Assembly: GCF_000368625.1 (NCBI RefSeq)
Contig: NZ_KB849575.1
Coordinates: 613,202 to 677,201, forward strand
Length of the DNA stretch: 64,000 nt
Origin: Acinetobacter schindleri CIP 107287
GTDB lineage: Bacteria > Pseudomonadota > Gammaproteobacteria > Pseudomonadales > Moraxellaceae
Direction: 5' to 3'
Both the position numbers and the translations under genes were made by a program. The notes under the pieces were generated by a model. It did no database searches and was not told where the DNA came from. It saw only the letters and a program-made list of their open reading frames with translations. Each line of letters opens with the position of its first letter. Position 1 is the stretch's first letter. This document shows positions 55,865-64,000 of this stretch, piece after piece.

Positions 55865-57568
55865 ATGTTGCATTATCAAATCGAATTTGACGATTATCGT
55901 CAGCATCTTGTTCACGTGACTGTTCGCTTTTTAGCAGACCCTACACAGGTGTTGTCTTTGCCAACGTGGATTCCGGGCAGTTACCTGATTCGTGAATTTT
56001 CCAAGCACATTGAAGGGGTGAAAGCCTTTGATGAAGCAGGACGCCAGCTGAAAATCCAGAAATTTGAAAAGAATAAATGGCGCTTGTTTAATACCGACCA
56101 TGAGCTGATTACGGTTGAATATGATGTCTATGCCTATGATCTGTCCGTACGCGGTGCATATGTCGATGGAACACGTCTATATGTGAACCCGGCCTGTACT
56201 TGTCTGGGGCTGGAAGGGCAAGAAAATAAAGCGATTGAAGTTGAAATCTTCCTGCCAGATGAACTGAAACATTTCCAGTTAGCAACCGGTATGGCATCCA
56301 AGAGCCTGGTCAAAGGCCGCTATACGCTTAAAGCAGAAAATTATGCCGAGCTGATCGATTCACCATTTGAACTGGCAGAACAGACCCGTTTTAGCTTTGA
56401 AGCCAATGGTATTCCGCATGAGTTCGTGGTTTCTGGCAAACATGAGATGAATGCTGAACGTATGCAGCAGGATCTGGAAAAGATCTGTAGTACCGAAATT
56501 TCTATGTTTGGTTCGGCGCCATTTAGTAACTATACCTTTATGACCATGGCAACAGGCAACAGTTATGGTGGTCTGGAACATCCAAATTCAACCAGTCTGA
56601 TTACTCCACGTGACGATCTGCCGAAAGCCAACGAGCCGGAAGAGCCATCGAAGGATTATCAGCGTTTCTTAGGTTTATGTAGCCATGAATATTTCCACTC
56701 TTGGTTAGTGAAATTTATTCGCCCTGAAAACTTTGTGAATTACGATTTAAACAAAGAAGGCTACACCTCTTTACTTTGGATCTTTGAAGGATTTACTTCT
56801 TATTATGATGACCTGATTCTGCTTCGTAGTGATGTGATTAACCAGGAATCATATATTGCTTTACTGAAAGCACAGATTGACCGTTATTTGCAAAACCCAG
56901 GTCGCTTTATTCAAAGTGTGTCTGAATCAAGCTTTGATGCCTGGGTGAAATTCTATCGTCAGGATGAAAACTCGAATAATGCTGGCACCAGCTATTACAA
57001 CAAAGGTTGTTTAGTGGCACTTTGCTTAGACTTAGGTTTGCGTCTACGTGGTTCAAGCCTGGATGCCTTGATGCGCAAGTTGTATGAAAATGCGCAAAAT
57101 GGCATTCAGGTGAACGAGCGTACTATCTTCGAGTTATGTGAAGAATTGACTGGCGATAACTGGTTAGAACAGATCAACCATCTGATCAATACCACAGAAG
57201 AATTACCACTGGATCAGTTATTCCCTGAGTTTGGGGTAAGCTATACCCTGAAAAATGACAAGTCTCTGCCATTTGGTTTGAAATTGGTAGATAAGCCTGA
57301 AGGTGTATTCGTTCAATCCGCTCGTCGTGACAGTGCTGCGGCGAAGGCAGGCCTGTCAGCCAATGATGTGATCATTGCAATTGATGGCTTGAAAGCGACG
57401 ACAAAGCTTGCCGAGAAATATGCGAAGCAGGAAGGAATTTATACTGTTCATGCATTCCGTCGTGATGAGTTAATGGCCTTTGATATTCAAGCAGCGGGTT
57501 CTGAATTGACTGAAGTCGAACTTAAAATTGAAGATCAAACTAAAGCTGAGAAATGGTTGAAAGCTTGA
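55865..57568 (+). CDS. M61-family (glycyl) aminopeptidase with PDZ domain
   Basis: A 567-residue zinc metallopeptidase of the M61 type. The N-terminal beta domain (FLADPTQVLSLPTWIPGSYLIREFSKHI) is followed by the catalytic domain with H274-E-Y-F-H278-SW and the downstream Glu in WIFEGFTSYYDD, and a C-terminal PDZ domain (around 460-560) with GLSANDVIIAIDGLKA. No signal peptide is visible, so it is probably cytoplasmic. Relatives release N-terminal Gly or Ala. No SD is evident. Confidence 0.92.
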   Translation: MLHYQIEFDDYRQHLVHVTVRFLADPTQVLSLPTWIPGSYLIREFSKHIEGVKAFDEAGRQLKIQKFEKNKWRLFNTDHELITVEYDVYAYDLSVRGAYVDGTRLYVNPACTCLGLEGQENKAIEVEIFLPDELKHFQLATGMASKSLVKGRYTLKAENYAELIDSPFELAEQTRFSFEANGIPHEFVVSGKHEMNAERMQQDLEKICSTEISMFGSAPFSNYTFMTMATGNSYGGLEHPNSTSLITPRDDLPKANEPEEPSKDYQRFLGLCSHEYFHSWLVKFIRPENFVNYDLNKEGYTSLLWIFEGFTSYYDDLILLRSDVINQESYIALLKAQIDRYLQNPGRFIQSVSESSFDAWVKFYRQDENSNNAGTSYYNKGCLVALCLDLGLRLRGSSLDALMRKLYENAQNGIQVNERTIFELCEELTGDNWLEQINHLINTTEELPLDQLFPEFGVSYTLKNDKSLPFGLKLVDKPEGVFVQSARRDSAAAKAGLSANDVIIAIDGLKATTKLAEKYAKQEGIYTVHAFRRDELMAFDIQAAGSELTEVELKIEDQTKAEKWLKA

Positions 57569-57593
57569 TTTGCATAGTTTAAATAAACCATGT

Positions 57594-57622
57594 AAAACCG
57601 GTGCTTAGGCATCGGTTTTTTT
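57594..57622 (+). terminator. M61 gene terminator
   Basis: AAAACCGGTGC-tta-GGCATCGGTTTTTTT (one G-T pair). It overlaps the first codons of the longest frame of the next gene, ruling out a start before 57623. Confidence 0.82.
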
Positions 57623-57630
57623 ATGTGAAT

Positions 57631-58350
57631 ATGAATAAGAAGAGTTTAAATTGGGGAATGGGAATTACGGTTGTCTGGTTAGCCATAATTTTTATATTTT
57701 GGTTTTTCGGAGATTTGAAAAGTCCAATATCTTTAAATGAATTAGGTGATTTTCTGGCAGGAATTTTTGCACCTGTAGCTTTTCTTTGGTTAGTGTTGGG
57801 TTATGTTCAGCAAGGAAAGCAACTAGAGCAAAATACCAAAGCTTTAGAACAGCAGGAAAAAGCATTACAGCTTCAAATTGATGAAATGAAGGAAAGTGTT
57901 AAACAACAACAGCAATTAGTGAGTTTGCATCAATTTGAACATGAGCAAAGAATGAAATCGGTAGAGCCCCTATTCTTATTTTTTGATTCCCAAGTCAACT
58001 TGATAGGCTATGGTTATGAAAATGATGGGCACGAAGGACCTGATTATTTATTGTCATTCATTATCAAAAATATTGGATCTGAAGTTAAAACTGTTTATGT
58101 TACAAACAATCTGAAACAACTTATCAATAAGTTTGAGGTTCTGAGCAAGGATAACAGTCAGAAAATTGAGATAGAAGTAGATAATTTTGAATGGAATAAA
58201 AATACACTTGTAAGTGAATTTACTATTACATATTTAAATCTATATGGACAAGAGCTATCTCAAATTTTTAAAGTAGAAATACTGTTTGATGATCTTAAAG
58301 ATTTTGATATAGATAATCCTGATGAAATTAAAATTAATAAAATTAATTAG
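57631..58350 (+). CDS. Unknown 2-TM coiled-coil protein
   Basis: No family is firmly recognised. The 239 residues start with TM1 (ITVVWLAIIFIFWFFGDL), a short loop, then LGDFLAGIFAPVAFLWLVLGYV as TM2, a coiled coil of about 60 residues (QLEQNTKALEQQEKALQLQI...) and a C-terminal beta-rich domain (around 115-239). The order (GDF helix, Q-rich coiled coil, soluble domain) recalls putative phage abortive infection proteins (putAbiC-like) and related membrane proteins. It is visibly more AT-rich than its neighbours, which suggests acquisition. No good SD; GTG 57625 is an alternative start. Confidence 0.68.
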   Translation: MNKKSLNWGMGITVVWLAIIFIFWFFGDLKSPISLNELGDFLAGIFAPVAFLWLVLGYVQQGKQLEQNTKALEQQEKALQLQIDEMKESVKQQQQLVSLHQFEHEQRMKSVEPLFLFFDSQVNLIGYGYENDGHEGPDYLLSFIIKNIGSEVKTVYVTNNLKQLINKFEVLSKDNSQKIEIEVDNFEWNKNTLVSEFTITYLNLYGQELSQIFKVEILFDDLKDFDIDNPDEIKINKIN

Positions 58351-58357
58351 TAAACAT

Positions 58358-58753
58358 TCAATTCCCCCGATACGTTGAATATCCATAAGAACTTAACAAC
58401 AGTGGAATATGGTAATGCTCCAAAGAGCCATCAATCACAAACACAACCGGAATTTCTGGGAAAAAGGTGCGTTGATTATTGGTCTTAAACCAGTCACCCG
58501 TTTTAAAAGTCACTTTATAAATTCCTTTCTGCAGATTGGTATCTTTGGGATATAGTTCTTTAATCCGGCCATTACTATCGGTTTTGGCTTCATTCAGCTT
58601 GACCCATTTCTCACCTTGCTGGGCTTCTAAAGTTACCGTGATATTGGCAGAAGGCAAGCCTGTTTCCTGATTTAGCACATGCACACTGAGTGGATTGGCA
58701 AAGCCAAAAGTTGAAAGGGAAGTCGCAGCTAAAGCAAAAATGATTTTTTTCAT
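58358..58753 (-). CDS. uraH: Secreted transthyretin-like 5-hydroxyisourate hydrolase
   Basis: The 131 residues have a Sec signal peptide (KKIIFALAATSLSTFGFA) and a transthyretin-fold domain starting NPLSVHVLNQETGLPSANI, which fits 5-hydroxyisourate hydrolase of the urate pathway. Active-site His residues are in LSVHVLN and EHYHIPLLLS. The C-terminus reads STYRGN, while the family signature is YRGS; the last Ser is replaced by Asn. Periplasmic HIU hydrolases are known, but no urate gene is adjacent. ATG 58753 is chosen, since the 29 upstream codons are not family-like. Confidence 0.88.
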   Translation of the reverse strand: MKKIIFALAATSLSTFGFANPLSVHVLNQETGLPSANITVTLEAQQGEKWVKLNEAKTDSNGRIKELYPKDTNLQKGIYKVTFKTGDWFKTNNQRTFFPEIPVVFVIDGSLEHYHIPLLLSSYGYSTYRGN

Positions 58754-58825
58754 GAGACCTATTGCAAAATGAATACTTATAATTATTCTAATAGACTGAA
58801 AAATAAAAAATATTAAAGTTATGTA

Positions 58826-58853
58826 ATAAAAAAAGCCCACATTCGTGAGCTTT
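58826..58853 (-). terminator. rluE terminator
   Basis: On the minus strand AAAGCTCAC-gaat-GTGGGCTTTTTTT lies about 20 bases past the rluE stop. Confidence 0.78.
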
Positions 58854-58871
58854 CATTGATTCATTTAAATA

Positions 58872-59663
58872 TTATCCACGACCGCGTCCGCGACCACGTG
58901 GTGCTTTGGTATTTGGACGTGTCGTACCATTGGTCTTACGACGTGGTTTTTCACCTTCTTCCAGTTGCCAAACACGTGGTGTACCGGTTTTCTTCTTGGT
59001 ACCGTCTTTATTCACTTTTTTATTGAGTGGTTTGCCGCCCGTACCACCTGGTTTTTTCACATAAGAACGTGAACGGTATGGCTCTTCTGCGGGTACATCT
59101 TTAAAGTCAGGGTAAAGCAAAGGTTCAATTTCTTTGGTTTCACCCGGTTGCAGACCCAATTGAACCAGATCAATAGAACCGATTTTGGTACGGATCAAAC
59201 GTAAAGTAGGGAAACCTACGGCAGCAGTCATACGACGTACCTGACGGTTACGGCCTTCACAAATTGAGATTTCTACCCATGAAGTTGGCACAGAAGCACG
59301 GTAACGAACCGGAGGATCGCGATCCCATAACCATTCAGGTTGCTGAACCTTGATTGCTTTTGCAGGTAAGGTCATACCATCTTTCAGCTCTACACCTTTA
59401 CGTAACTGCTCAAGTGCTTCTTCAGTCACGTCGCCTTCAACCTGAACCAGGTAAGTCTTGAATTTTTTATTGGCAGGATTGGTAATGAACTGGTTTAAAC
59501 CACCATGATCGGTCAGGAATACCAGGCCTTCCGAGTCCATATCGAGACGACCTGCCAGACGCAGTGTAGGATCATCTACGAAATCAGACATCGTCATGTG
59601 TGCTTCGTCTTTACGAAACTGGGAGAGGACGTCATAAGGTTTATTTAGAATGACGATTTTCAT
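58872..59663 (-). CDS. rluE: Pseudouridine synthase, RluE-like
   Basis: A RsuA/RluB-family pseudouridine synthase without an S4 domain, as in RluE (23S rRNA U2457). The 263 residues have the catalytic D41 in AGRLDMDSEGLVFLT, KTYLVQVEG, and EGRNRQVRRMTAAVGFPTLRLIR. After about residue 185 a long basic tail follows, rich in Lys, Arg and Gly and ending RGRGRGRG, which probably increases RNA binding. RluF and others are less likely because no S4 domain is present. Confidence 0.9.
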   Translation of the reverse strand: MKIVILNKPYDVLSQFRKDEAHMTMSDFVDDPTLRLAGRLDMDSEGLVFLTDHGGLNQFITNPANKKFKTYLVQVEGDVTEEALEQLRKGVELKDGMTLPAKAIKVQQPEWLWDRDPPVRYRASVPTSWVEISICEGRNRQVRRMTAAVGFPTLRLIRTKIGSIDLVQLGLQPGETKEIEPLLYPDFKDVPAEEPYRSRSYVKKPGGTGGKPLNKKVNKDGTKKKTGTPRVWQLEEGEKPRRKTNGTTRPNTKAPRGRGRGRG

Positions 59664-59896
59664 AGGAAAAGACTTCTATAATTACAAAAATTTGAAAATG
59701 AGCAGATTTCTTCGCGTGGGGATAGTCGTGATCTCCCATTGAAATCTAAAAAGCGGTGGATTTATATATGGGTATTATGAGGGAAGACGGCCTTAAAGTG
59801 TTGCTTATCTCGAAATATTTTTGAAACCGCTGGCAGTGGAACCTGTGAATAGTATCTTGTAAAAAGGGTAAAGTGCAGCTATAAGTGTTAATAAAA

Positions 59897-60442
59897 TCAA
59901 ACTTGGATCTGTTTTAAAATTAAACGGAACAGCTCAGCCTGAAAAATCGCATCCTGTAATGCATTATGATTGCCTCTGCTTTGTGGCTTTAAAATTTCAA
60001 TAATATTCTTTGCCCGTGTTTCTGACCAACGTCCGCCAAATGCACCCATATAAAGAGATTTAATATCGAGTGAGGAAACACCAAAAGGATTGTGTCCGAT
60101 AAATTTATGGAAATAATAATTCATAAAAGACCAGTCAAAACCGGCATTTAATCCGACAAAAATTGGTGTTTCAGATTTGGAAAGATGTTGCTCAATCCAC
60201 GCAGTGCAATTCTGCATCGCAGTGGCGGGATCTATCCCATTTTTTGTTAAATCTTCTAAATTGAAACCGCTAACGGCCAAGGCTTTCGGGTCAGCTTTAT
60301 GGGAGACCGGCTTTAATTCACAATAAAACTGGATCTCAGGTTGATCGACGAGACACATGCCTATAGATAGCAAATCACATTCCCCAGGAATCGGGCCGGA
60401 AGCTTCAATGTCGACGGAAATAAATACTTCTTTTTTAGCCAT
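59897..60442 (-). CDS. DEDDh-type 3'-5' exonuclease
   Basis: A 181-residue RNase T/DnaQ-fold exonuclease. Metal ligands are D-x-E in ISVDIEASGPIPG, the Asp in LNAGFDWSFMNYYF and H-x5-D in NHNALQDAIFQAELF. It resembles stand-alone exonucleases acting on RNA or DNA ends; the substrate is unknown. The frame is open upstream to 60631, but ATG 60442 (MAKKEVFISVDIEAS) gives the domain a normal start; no clear SD. Confidence 0.87.
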   Translation of the reverse strand: MAKKEVFISVDIEASGPIPGECDLLSIGMCLVDQPEIQFYCELKPVSHKADPKALAVSGFNLEDLTKNGIDPATAMQNCTAWIEQHLSKSETPIFVGLNAGFDWSFMNYYFHKFIGHNPFGVSSLDIKSLYMGAFGGRWSETRAKNIIEILKPQSRGNHNALQDAIFQAELFRLILKQIQV

Positions 60443-60876
60443 TTTTGTTTGATCACTCTCATCTATCTGTAAAAATTTTAATCTTGCTTGCCAGGTTTTC
60501 TGAACATACAGACTAAAATCACTATTGTGGCAGAGAAGGGACTCTTCCAATATCTTAGATAAACAACACAGGGTTAAAATGACCGAGTTGAAGTCATCAT
60601 AATCTATGATCTTTACAGTCGGAACTGACACTAAAATTCTGGCTTCATAATTATAAACCTCAATATATAAATTATACGCTGAGTAATCTCATGTTTCAGC
60701 GTGCAAACATCTGTAAGACTTGTAATAACAAAAAACCATGTCCCCTTAAAACAGAATAACTTAGCTAAAATGTAATTACATTGAAGCAATTAGATACGAC
60801 TCTGGGATTGGTTATTTATTTATAGTGGTTAGAGTAGAAAAACAATCTTTTTGATCGAGATGAGTAGGAGTCAAAA
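60443..60876. other. Divergent region between the exonuclease and a small ORF
   Basis: AT-rich. It contains a dyad ACGCTGA...TCAGCGT (60676-60702, 13-base loop) and a TATAGT-like -10 near 60820 for the small gene at 60877. No other gene is seen. Confidence 0.45.
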
Positions 60877-61011
60877 ATGGCTAGATCTCAGGCAAAACAT
60901 AAGCAGGTTCAGCAAAAGGACAAAAAGGATTCCATGCAGGATGAGGATCAACAGCAGCAACAGCAACAACCTCAAAAATCTAAACCATCACGGGCGAAAA
61001 AACGTAAATAG
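60877..61011 (+). CDS. Small basic Gln-rich protein, 44 aa
   Basis: A complete 44-codon ORF with a strong SD (AGGAG at 60866-60870, 6 bases before ATG) and its own terminator. The protein is highly charged and without hydrophobic clusters: a basic N-terminus (MARSQAKHKQ), a central acidic patch DED, a run of seven Gln, and a basic end PSRAKKRK. It is probably disordered and may bind nucleic acid. No family is recognised. Confidence 0.7.
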   Translation: MARSQAKHKQVQQKDKKDSMQDEDQQQQQQQPQKSKPSRAKKRK

Positions 61012-61041
61012 TCCATGATTTCGAATCGGTGATAATCAATG

Positions 61042-61069
61042 ATAAAACCCTCTATAAGAGGGTTTTATT
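61042..61069 (+). terminator. Terminator of the 44-aa gene
   Basis: ATAAAACCCTCT-at-AAGAGGGTTTTATTG, a nearly perfect stem with T-rich sequence 31 bases past the stop. Confidence 0.82.
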
Positions 61070-61186
61070 GTTTAGAAGAGAAAAAATAATTTTCAAAGGA
61101 ATCATCAATAAAAATTACAAGAACAGCACGTGTAATCAGATTGAATTGAATAAGATTATTTTAAGAAGAATGAATGAGAAATTACA

Positions 61187-61738
61187 GTGCCGAATTTAAG
61201 CGCTTCCTTGTTACTGATTACTGTATTAATACTTCTGAGTGGCTGTCAGCCACCACCGTCTGGTGAGTCAGCGGGCTGGAAAAGTCCTTATCTGTATTGG
61301 CAATTAAGAAAAGAAACTTTATCACAACCTTTAACCATTCCAGTCGAAGGTATAACCCAAAGACAGCTCAATGATACTTGGGGTGCTTCACGAAGTGCAG
61401 GCCGTAAGCATGAAGGAATTGATATCTTTGCTAAACGAGGTACACCTGTGCTGAGTGCAACCCAGGGTATCATCAGAAATATTGGAACAAATAATCTCGG
61501 TGGTAAAGTGATCTGGGTAACAGGACCGGAGCTGAGCCAGCATTATTATGCACATCTGGAGGAGTATGCTGAGCATATTCAGGAAGGTGACTGGGTGGAA
61601 GCTGGTGAAGTCATTGCCTATGTGGGCAACACCGGTAATGCTAAATCAACACCACCACATCTGCATTATGGAATTTATTTTAGCGGGCAGGGCGCGACTA
61701 ATCCTTATCCTTATTTGAAAGCTGAGGAATTGGAATAA
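61187..61738 (+). CDS. M23-family (LytM-type) peptidase lipoprotein
   Basis: A 183-residue lipoprotein with signal ending LILLSGC (Cys20). The M23 domain has WGASRSAGRKHEGIDIFAKRG (H-x3-D zinc ligands), YYAHL and the final HLHYG motif, so the catalytic set seems complete and it may hydrolyse peptidoglycan cross-bridges at the outer membrane. The start is GTG 61187. A short A-rich SD-like GAGAAA precedes it. An acyltransferase gene follows. Confidence 0.9.
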   Translation: MPNLSASLLLITVLILLSGCQPPPSGESAGWKSPYLYWQLRKETLSQPLTIPVEGITQRQLNDTWGASRSAGRKHEGIDIFAKRGTPVLSATQGIIRNIGTNNLGGKVIWVTGPELSQHYYAHLEEYAEHIQEGDWVEAGEVIAYVGNTGNAKSTPPHLHYGIYFSGQGATNPYPYLKAEELE

Positions 61739-61824
61739 ATGTCATAATGTAAAATAAATGTAAAAGAATTTATTCTGAAATTGGAAAGGCATAAAATAGC
61801 TTATCTCCCGCTTTTCCTGTTTTT

Positions 61825-63813
61825 ATGAGTATTGCCTACAGACCAGATATCGATGGCCTACGTGCTATTGCGGTATCTCTGGTTATTTTCAATCATTTAG
61901 GCTGGTCACTATTTTCTGGTGGCTATATTGGCGTAGATATCTTTTTTGTGATTTCAGGCTATCTGATCACTATTATTCTCACACGCGATATTCAGGCCCA
62001 ACAATTTTCAATTGCGCGATTCTATAAAAAGCGTGTAGTTCGTTTGGCACCAGCGTATTTTACCGTACTCGCTGTGGTTAGCCTGATTGCCTGGCAGGTG
62101 ATGCTGCCGGGTGAACTGACTGAATACTTTAAGAGTGTCATGTATGCCACTGTGCTCATTGCGAATCTCTATATGCGCAATGAAGTGGGGGATTACTTTA
62201 GCCCGAGCGTGGAAAATGTACCGCTATTGCACTTATGGTCATTGGGGGTGGAAGAACAGTTCTATATTTTCTGGCCTTTAATATTATGGCTATTTCTTGC
62301 CAGAGCATCGCGTAAATATCTCTGGTTGATGATCAGTACATTGATTATTGTTCTACTGGCTTATGCTCAATACCAACTCACGCAAAATCCAGCCAAGGCC
62401 TATTACAGCATGCCGGTCCGGGCTTTTGAGTTACTGATTGGCGCATTGATTACCTGTTTGCCACGACCAAAACTCCCTAAAAAATTATTACAAATTCTGG
62501 TGTGGCTTGGGGTTCTTGTTTTATTTGCAGCAGCGATTTATTTTGATCAACAGACACCATTTCCCGGTCTTATGGCGCTGATTCCGTGTCTGGCAACAGC
62601 AGTAATTATTTATCTGGGCCAATCTGTATCCGCAACCAATCTGTTACTCAGTAATCAGCTGAGCACCTGGATCGGAAAAATTTCATATCCGCTGTATTTA
62701 TGGCACTGGCCGATTATCATGCTATTTGGCATTTATATGCTGCCACTCAATACAGAAAATCAGATCATCATTCTCCTGCTGTCAGTGCTTTTGGCATTTC
62801 TTACCTATCAGCTGGCAGAAAAACCCCTAAAACGCTTTGTAATGGCTGCCAATTGCAAGGTGATTCTTCTCGGATTTGTAATTCCTGCGATCATCTTTAT
62901 TGTGATTGCCCAGATCATTAAAACTAATGAAGGTTTTCCTGATCGTTTTCCACCCTCCGTATATGTCAAGCAGGAAGCATTGCAGGCTTATGCGCATGTG
63001 ATTCGTAGCCAGTGTATGGATACGAATCCGAAAACCTTACCTGATCCCAAAGATTGCATATTAGGACACACGAAGGATGATATTGATTTCTTATTGATCG
63101 GTGATTCACATGCCAATGCCTATACTGCAATGCTGGATGAATGGGCCAAAGATGCCAATTTACGTGGTTATGATATTGCCCAGAGTTCAACTTTTTATTT
63201 GCCTGGTATACAGCGTTCTGAGTTAAAGCTCGGACGTTGGGAAGAACTCATTAAGTTTCAGCAACGTAATAATGCTCTTACCGAACATCTGTCTAAAACT
63301 CATTATCCAATGATTATTTTAGCCGGTTCTTATGCGCCATATTTTGGAGATGAGGTGAAACTTAAAGATGGGATTCATCAGCGTAATAATGAAATCTTTA
63401 AAGCCGGCTTGATGAAAGCGCTAGAAATTGCCCACAAAGCGAGTGATCAAGTGGTAATACTGAACGATGTACCACGATTGGATTGGGATGGGATATCTTC
63501 AGACTGTAATATCCGTAATGAAATTCTAAATCGACATGCACAATGTACGGTTTCCAGAAGGAGTTACGAAACCCATTTAAAACCATTTAACCAAATATTG
63601 ACTGAAGCCAAACTGAAATACCCTGATTTGAAAATCATTGATCCGACCAAATTGATCTGTGATCAGCAAGTATGTAAGATCATCGTGAATGATGTGCCTT
63701 TATATCGCTTAAAAGATGATAACCATATTAATGATCAGGGTTCACGCCAATTAGGGATTGAATATCTGAAACAATTTGGTAATCCACTAAAAGACTTAAA
63801 AGCAAATGAGTAG
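61825..63813 (+). CDS. OafA-type acyltransferase with C-terminal SGNH domain
   Basis: The 662 residues consist of an Acyltransferase_3 membrane domain (about ten TM, residues 1-360) with YRPDIDGLRAIAV, GYIGVDIFFVISGYLIT and the catalytic His in WSLGVEEQFYIFWPL-type context. A periplasmic SGNH hydrolase-like domain (around 410-650) has LLIGDSHANAY (block I Ser) and DDNHINDQGSRQLG (Asp/His). Such proteins O-acetylate surface glycans, typically LPS/LOS or capsule sugars. No glycan biosynthesis cluster is adjacent, so the target is unknown. Confidence 0.93.
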   Translation: MSIAYRPDIDGLRAIAVSLVIFNHLGWSLFSGGYIGVDIFFVISGYLITIILTRDIQAQQFSIARFYKKRVVRLAPAYFTVLAVVSLIAWQVMLPGELTEYFKSVMYATVLIANLYMRNEVGDYFSPSVENVPLLHLWSLGVEEQFYIFWPLILWLFLARASRKYLWLMISTLIIVLLAYAQYQLTQNPAKAYYSMPVRAFELLIGALITCLPRPKLPKKLLQILVWLGVLVLFAAAIYFDQQTPFPGLMALIPCLATAVIIYLGQSVSATNLLLSNQLSTWIGKISYPLYLWHWPIIMLFGIYMLPLNTENQIIILLLSVLLAFLTYQLAEKPLKRFVMAANCKVILLGFVIPAIIFIVIAQIIKTNEGFPDRFPPSVYVKQEALQAYAHVIRSQCMDTNPKTLPDPKDCILGHTKDDIDFLLIGDSHANAYTAMLDEWAKDANLRGYDIAQSSTFYLPGIQRSELKLGRWEELIKFQQRNNALTEHLSKTHYPMIILAGSYAPYFGDEVKLKDGIHQRNNEIFKAGLMKALEIAHKASDQVVILNDVPRLDWDGISSDCNIRNEILNRHAQCTVSRRSYETHLKPFNQILTEAKLKYPDLKIIDPTKLICDQQVCKIIVNDVPLYRLKDDNHINDQGSRQLGIEYLKQFGNPLKDLKANE

Positions 63814-63844
63814 AAAAAACCGCGTTATTAAACGCGGTTTTTTT
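63814..63844. terminator. Bidirectional terminator between the acyltransferase gene and alaA
   Basis: AAAAAACCGCGTT-atta-AACGCGGTTTTTTT, a perfect symmetrical stem. Confidence 0.93.
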
Positions 63845-63854
63845 ATCGGTGCTA

Positions 63855-64000
63855 TTAACGAATTTTTGCCAGGAAACGGCCCAAACGGTTAATGGCTTCA
63901 CGCAATTCATTTTCTGCTGGCAGAAATACCACACGGAAATGATCCGGAGTTGGCCAGTTAAAGCCTGTACCTTGAACCAGCAATACTTTCTCGGCACGCA
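63855..64000 (-). CDS. alaA: Aminotransferase AlaA, 3' end only (partial)
   Basis: Only the last 48 codons are in the window. The peptide AEKVLLVQGTGFNWPTPDHF, then RVVFLPAENELREAINRLGRF, matches the C-terminus of the glutamate-pyruvate aminotransferase AlaA/YfbQ (recalled E. coli: KVLLVQGTAFNWPWPDH). The active-site lysine lies outside the window. Transcribed leftward toward the shared terminator. Confidence 0.85.
   Translation of the reverse strand, partial: RAEKVLLVQGTGFNWPTPDHFRVVFLPAENELREAINRLGRFLAKIR

Overview
This window is a stretch of chromosome from a gammaproteobacterium of the family Moraxellaceae, almost certainly an Acinetobacter. The evidence is the moderately AT-rich composition, the fused tyrA-aroA gene behind pheA and hisC, the alaS-lysC-csrA order, an orphan gspE, ahpF without ahpC, and adjacent hisZ-purA. 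No tRNA, rRNA, CRISPR array, insertion sequence or prophage is visible. Most genes are core housekeeping genes in short operons separated by clear rho-independent terminators. Accessory material is confined to a few small genes and AT-rich gaps.

Layout. 0-8 kb: glyA, an unknown gene, rnk, a three-gene module (a divergent TelA-like protein, TelA, and a four-helix membrane protein), and ahpF. 8-13.7 kb: yfhL-trhP (tRNA hydroxylation), a CadR-type regulator divergent from a small CDF transporter with a textbook 19-bp-spacer operator, fpr, trmO, and an MgtC/DUF4010 membrane protein. 13.9-19.5 kb: gspE, ygiW-qseB-qseC, a short hemP gene with a Fur box, and a Nudix-ThiE-like fusion. 19.5-25 kb: mrcB (PBP1b) with a TPR lipoprotein that is probably its activator LpoP, divergent nadK-yeaC, and a ybiB-like gene. 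25-28.6 kb: dctA, an acyl-CoA dehydrogenase, a DJ-1/PfpI protein.

29-36 kb: the aromatic amino-acid cluster pheA-hisC-tyrA::aroA, a small unknown gene, an alpha/beta hydrolase and yaaA. About 1.4 kb of AT-rich DNA follows. It holds one small membrane-protein ORF, a repeat-like palindromic block and an isolated terminator. 37-41 kb: an AzgA-type purine permease with a probable adenine deaminase, two tandem exported cysteine-containing paralogues, and rnhB. 41-48 kb (leftward): csrA, lysC and alaS, then an Epd-type dehydrogenase and a small membrane protein. 48-55.7 kb: hisZ-purA, a small membrane protein, an M48 lipoprotein protease, slyD, ndh and a PBP5/6-type carboxypeptidase. 55.8-64 kb: an M61 peptidase, a 2-TM coiled-coil protein of unknown role, a secreted transthyretin-like HIU hydrolase, rluE, a DEDDh exonuclease, a 44-residue Gln-rich basic protein, an M23 lipoprotein, an OafA-type acyltransferase with SGNH domain, and the 3' end of alaA.

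The best candidates for undescribed biology are the tandem TelA module (2841-5737), the two small proteins at 36494 and 60877, the paired C-x-C exported proteins (39534-40388), and the 2-TM coiled-coil protein at 57631. Start codons were moved from the longest reading frame wherever a Shine-Dalgarno (SD) site, family alignment or an overlapping terminator favoured a later one. Family assignments come from reading motifs and recalled homologues; no database search was run.
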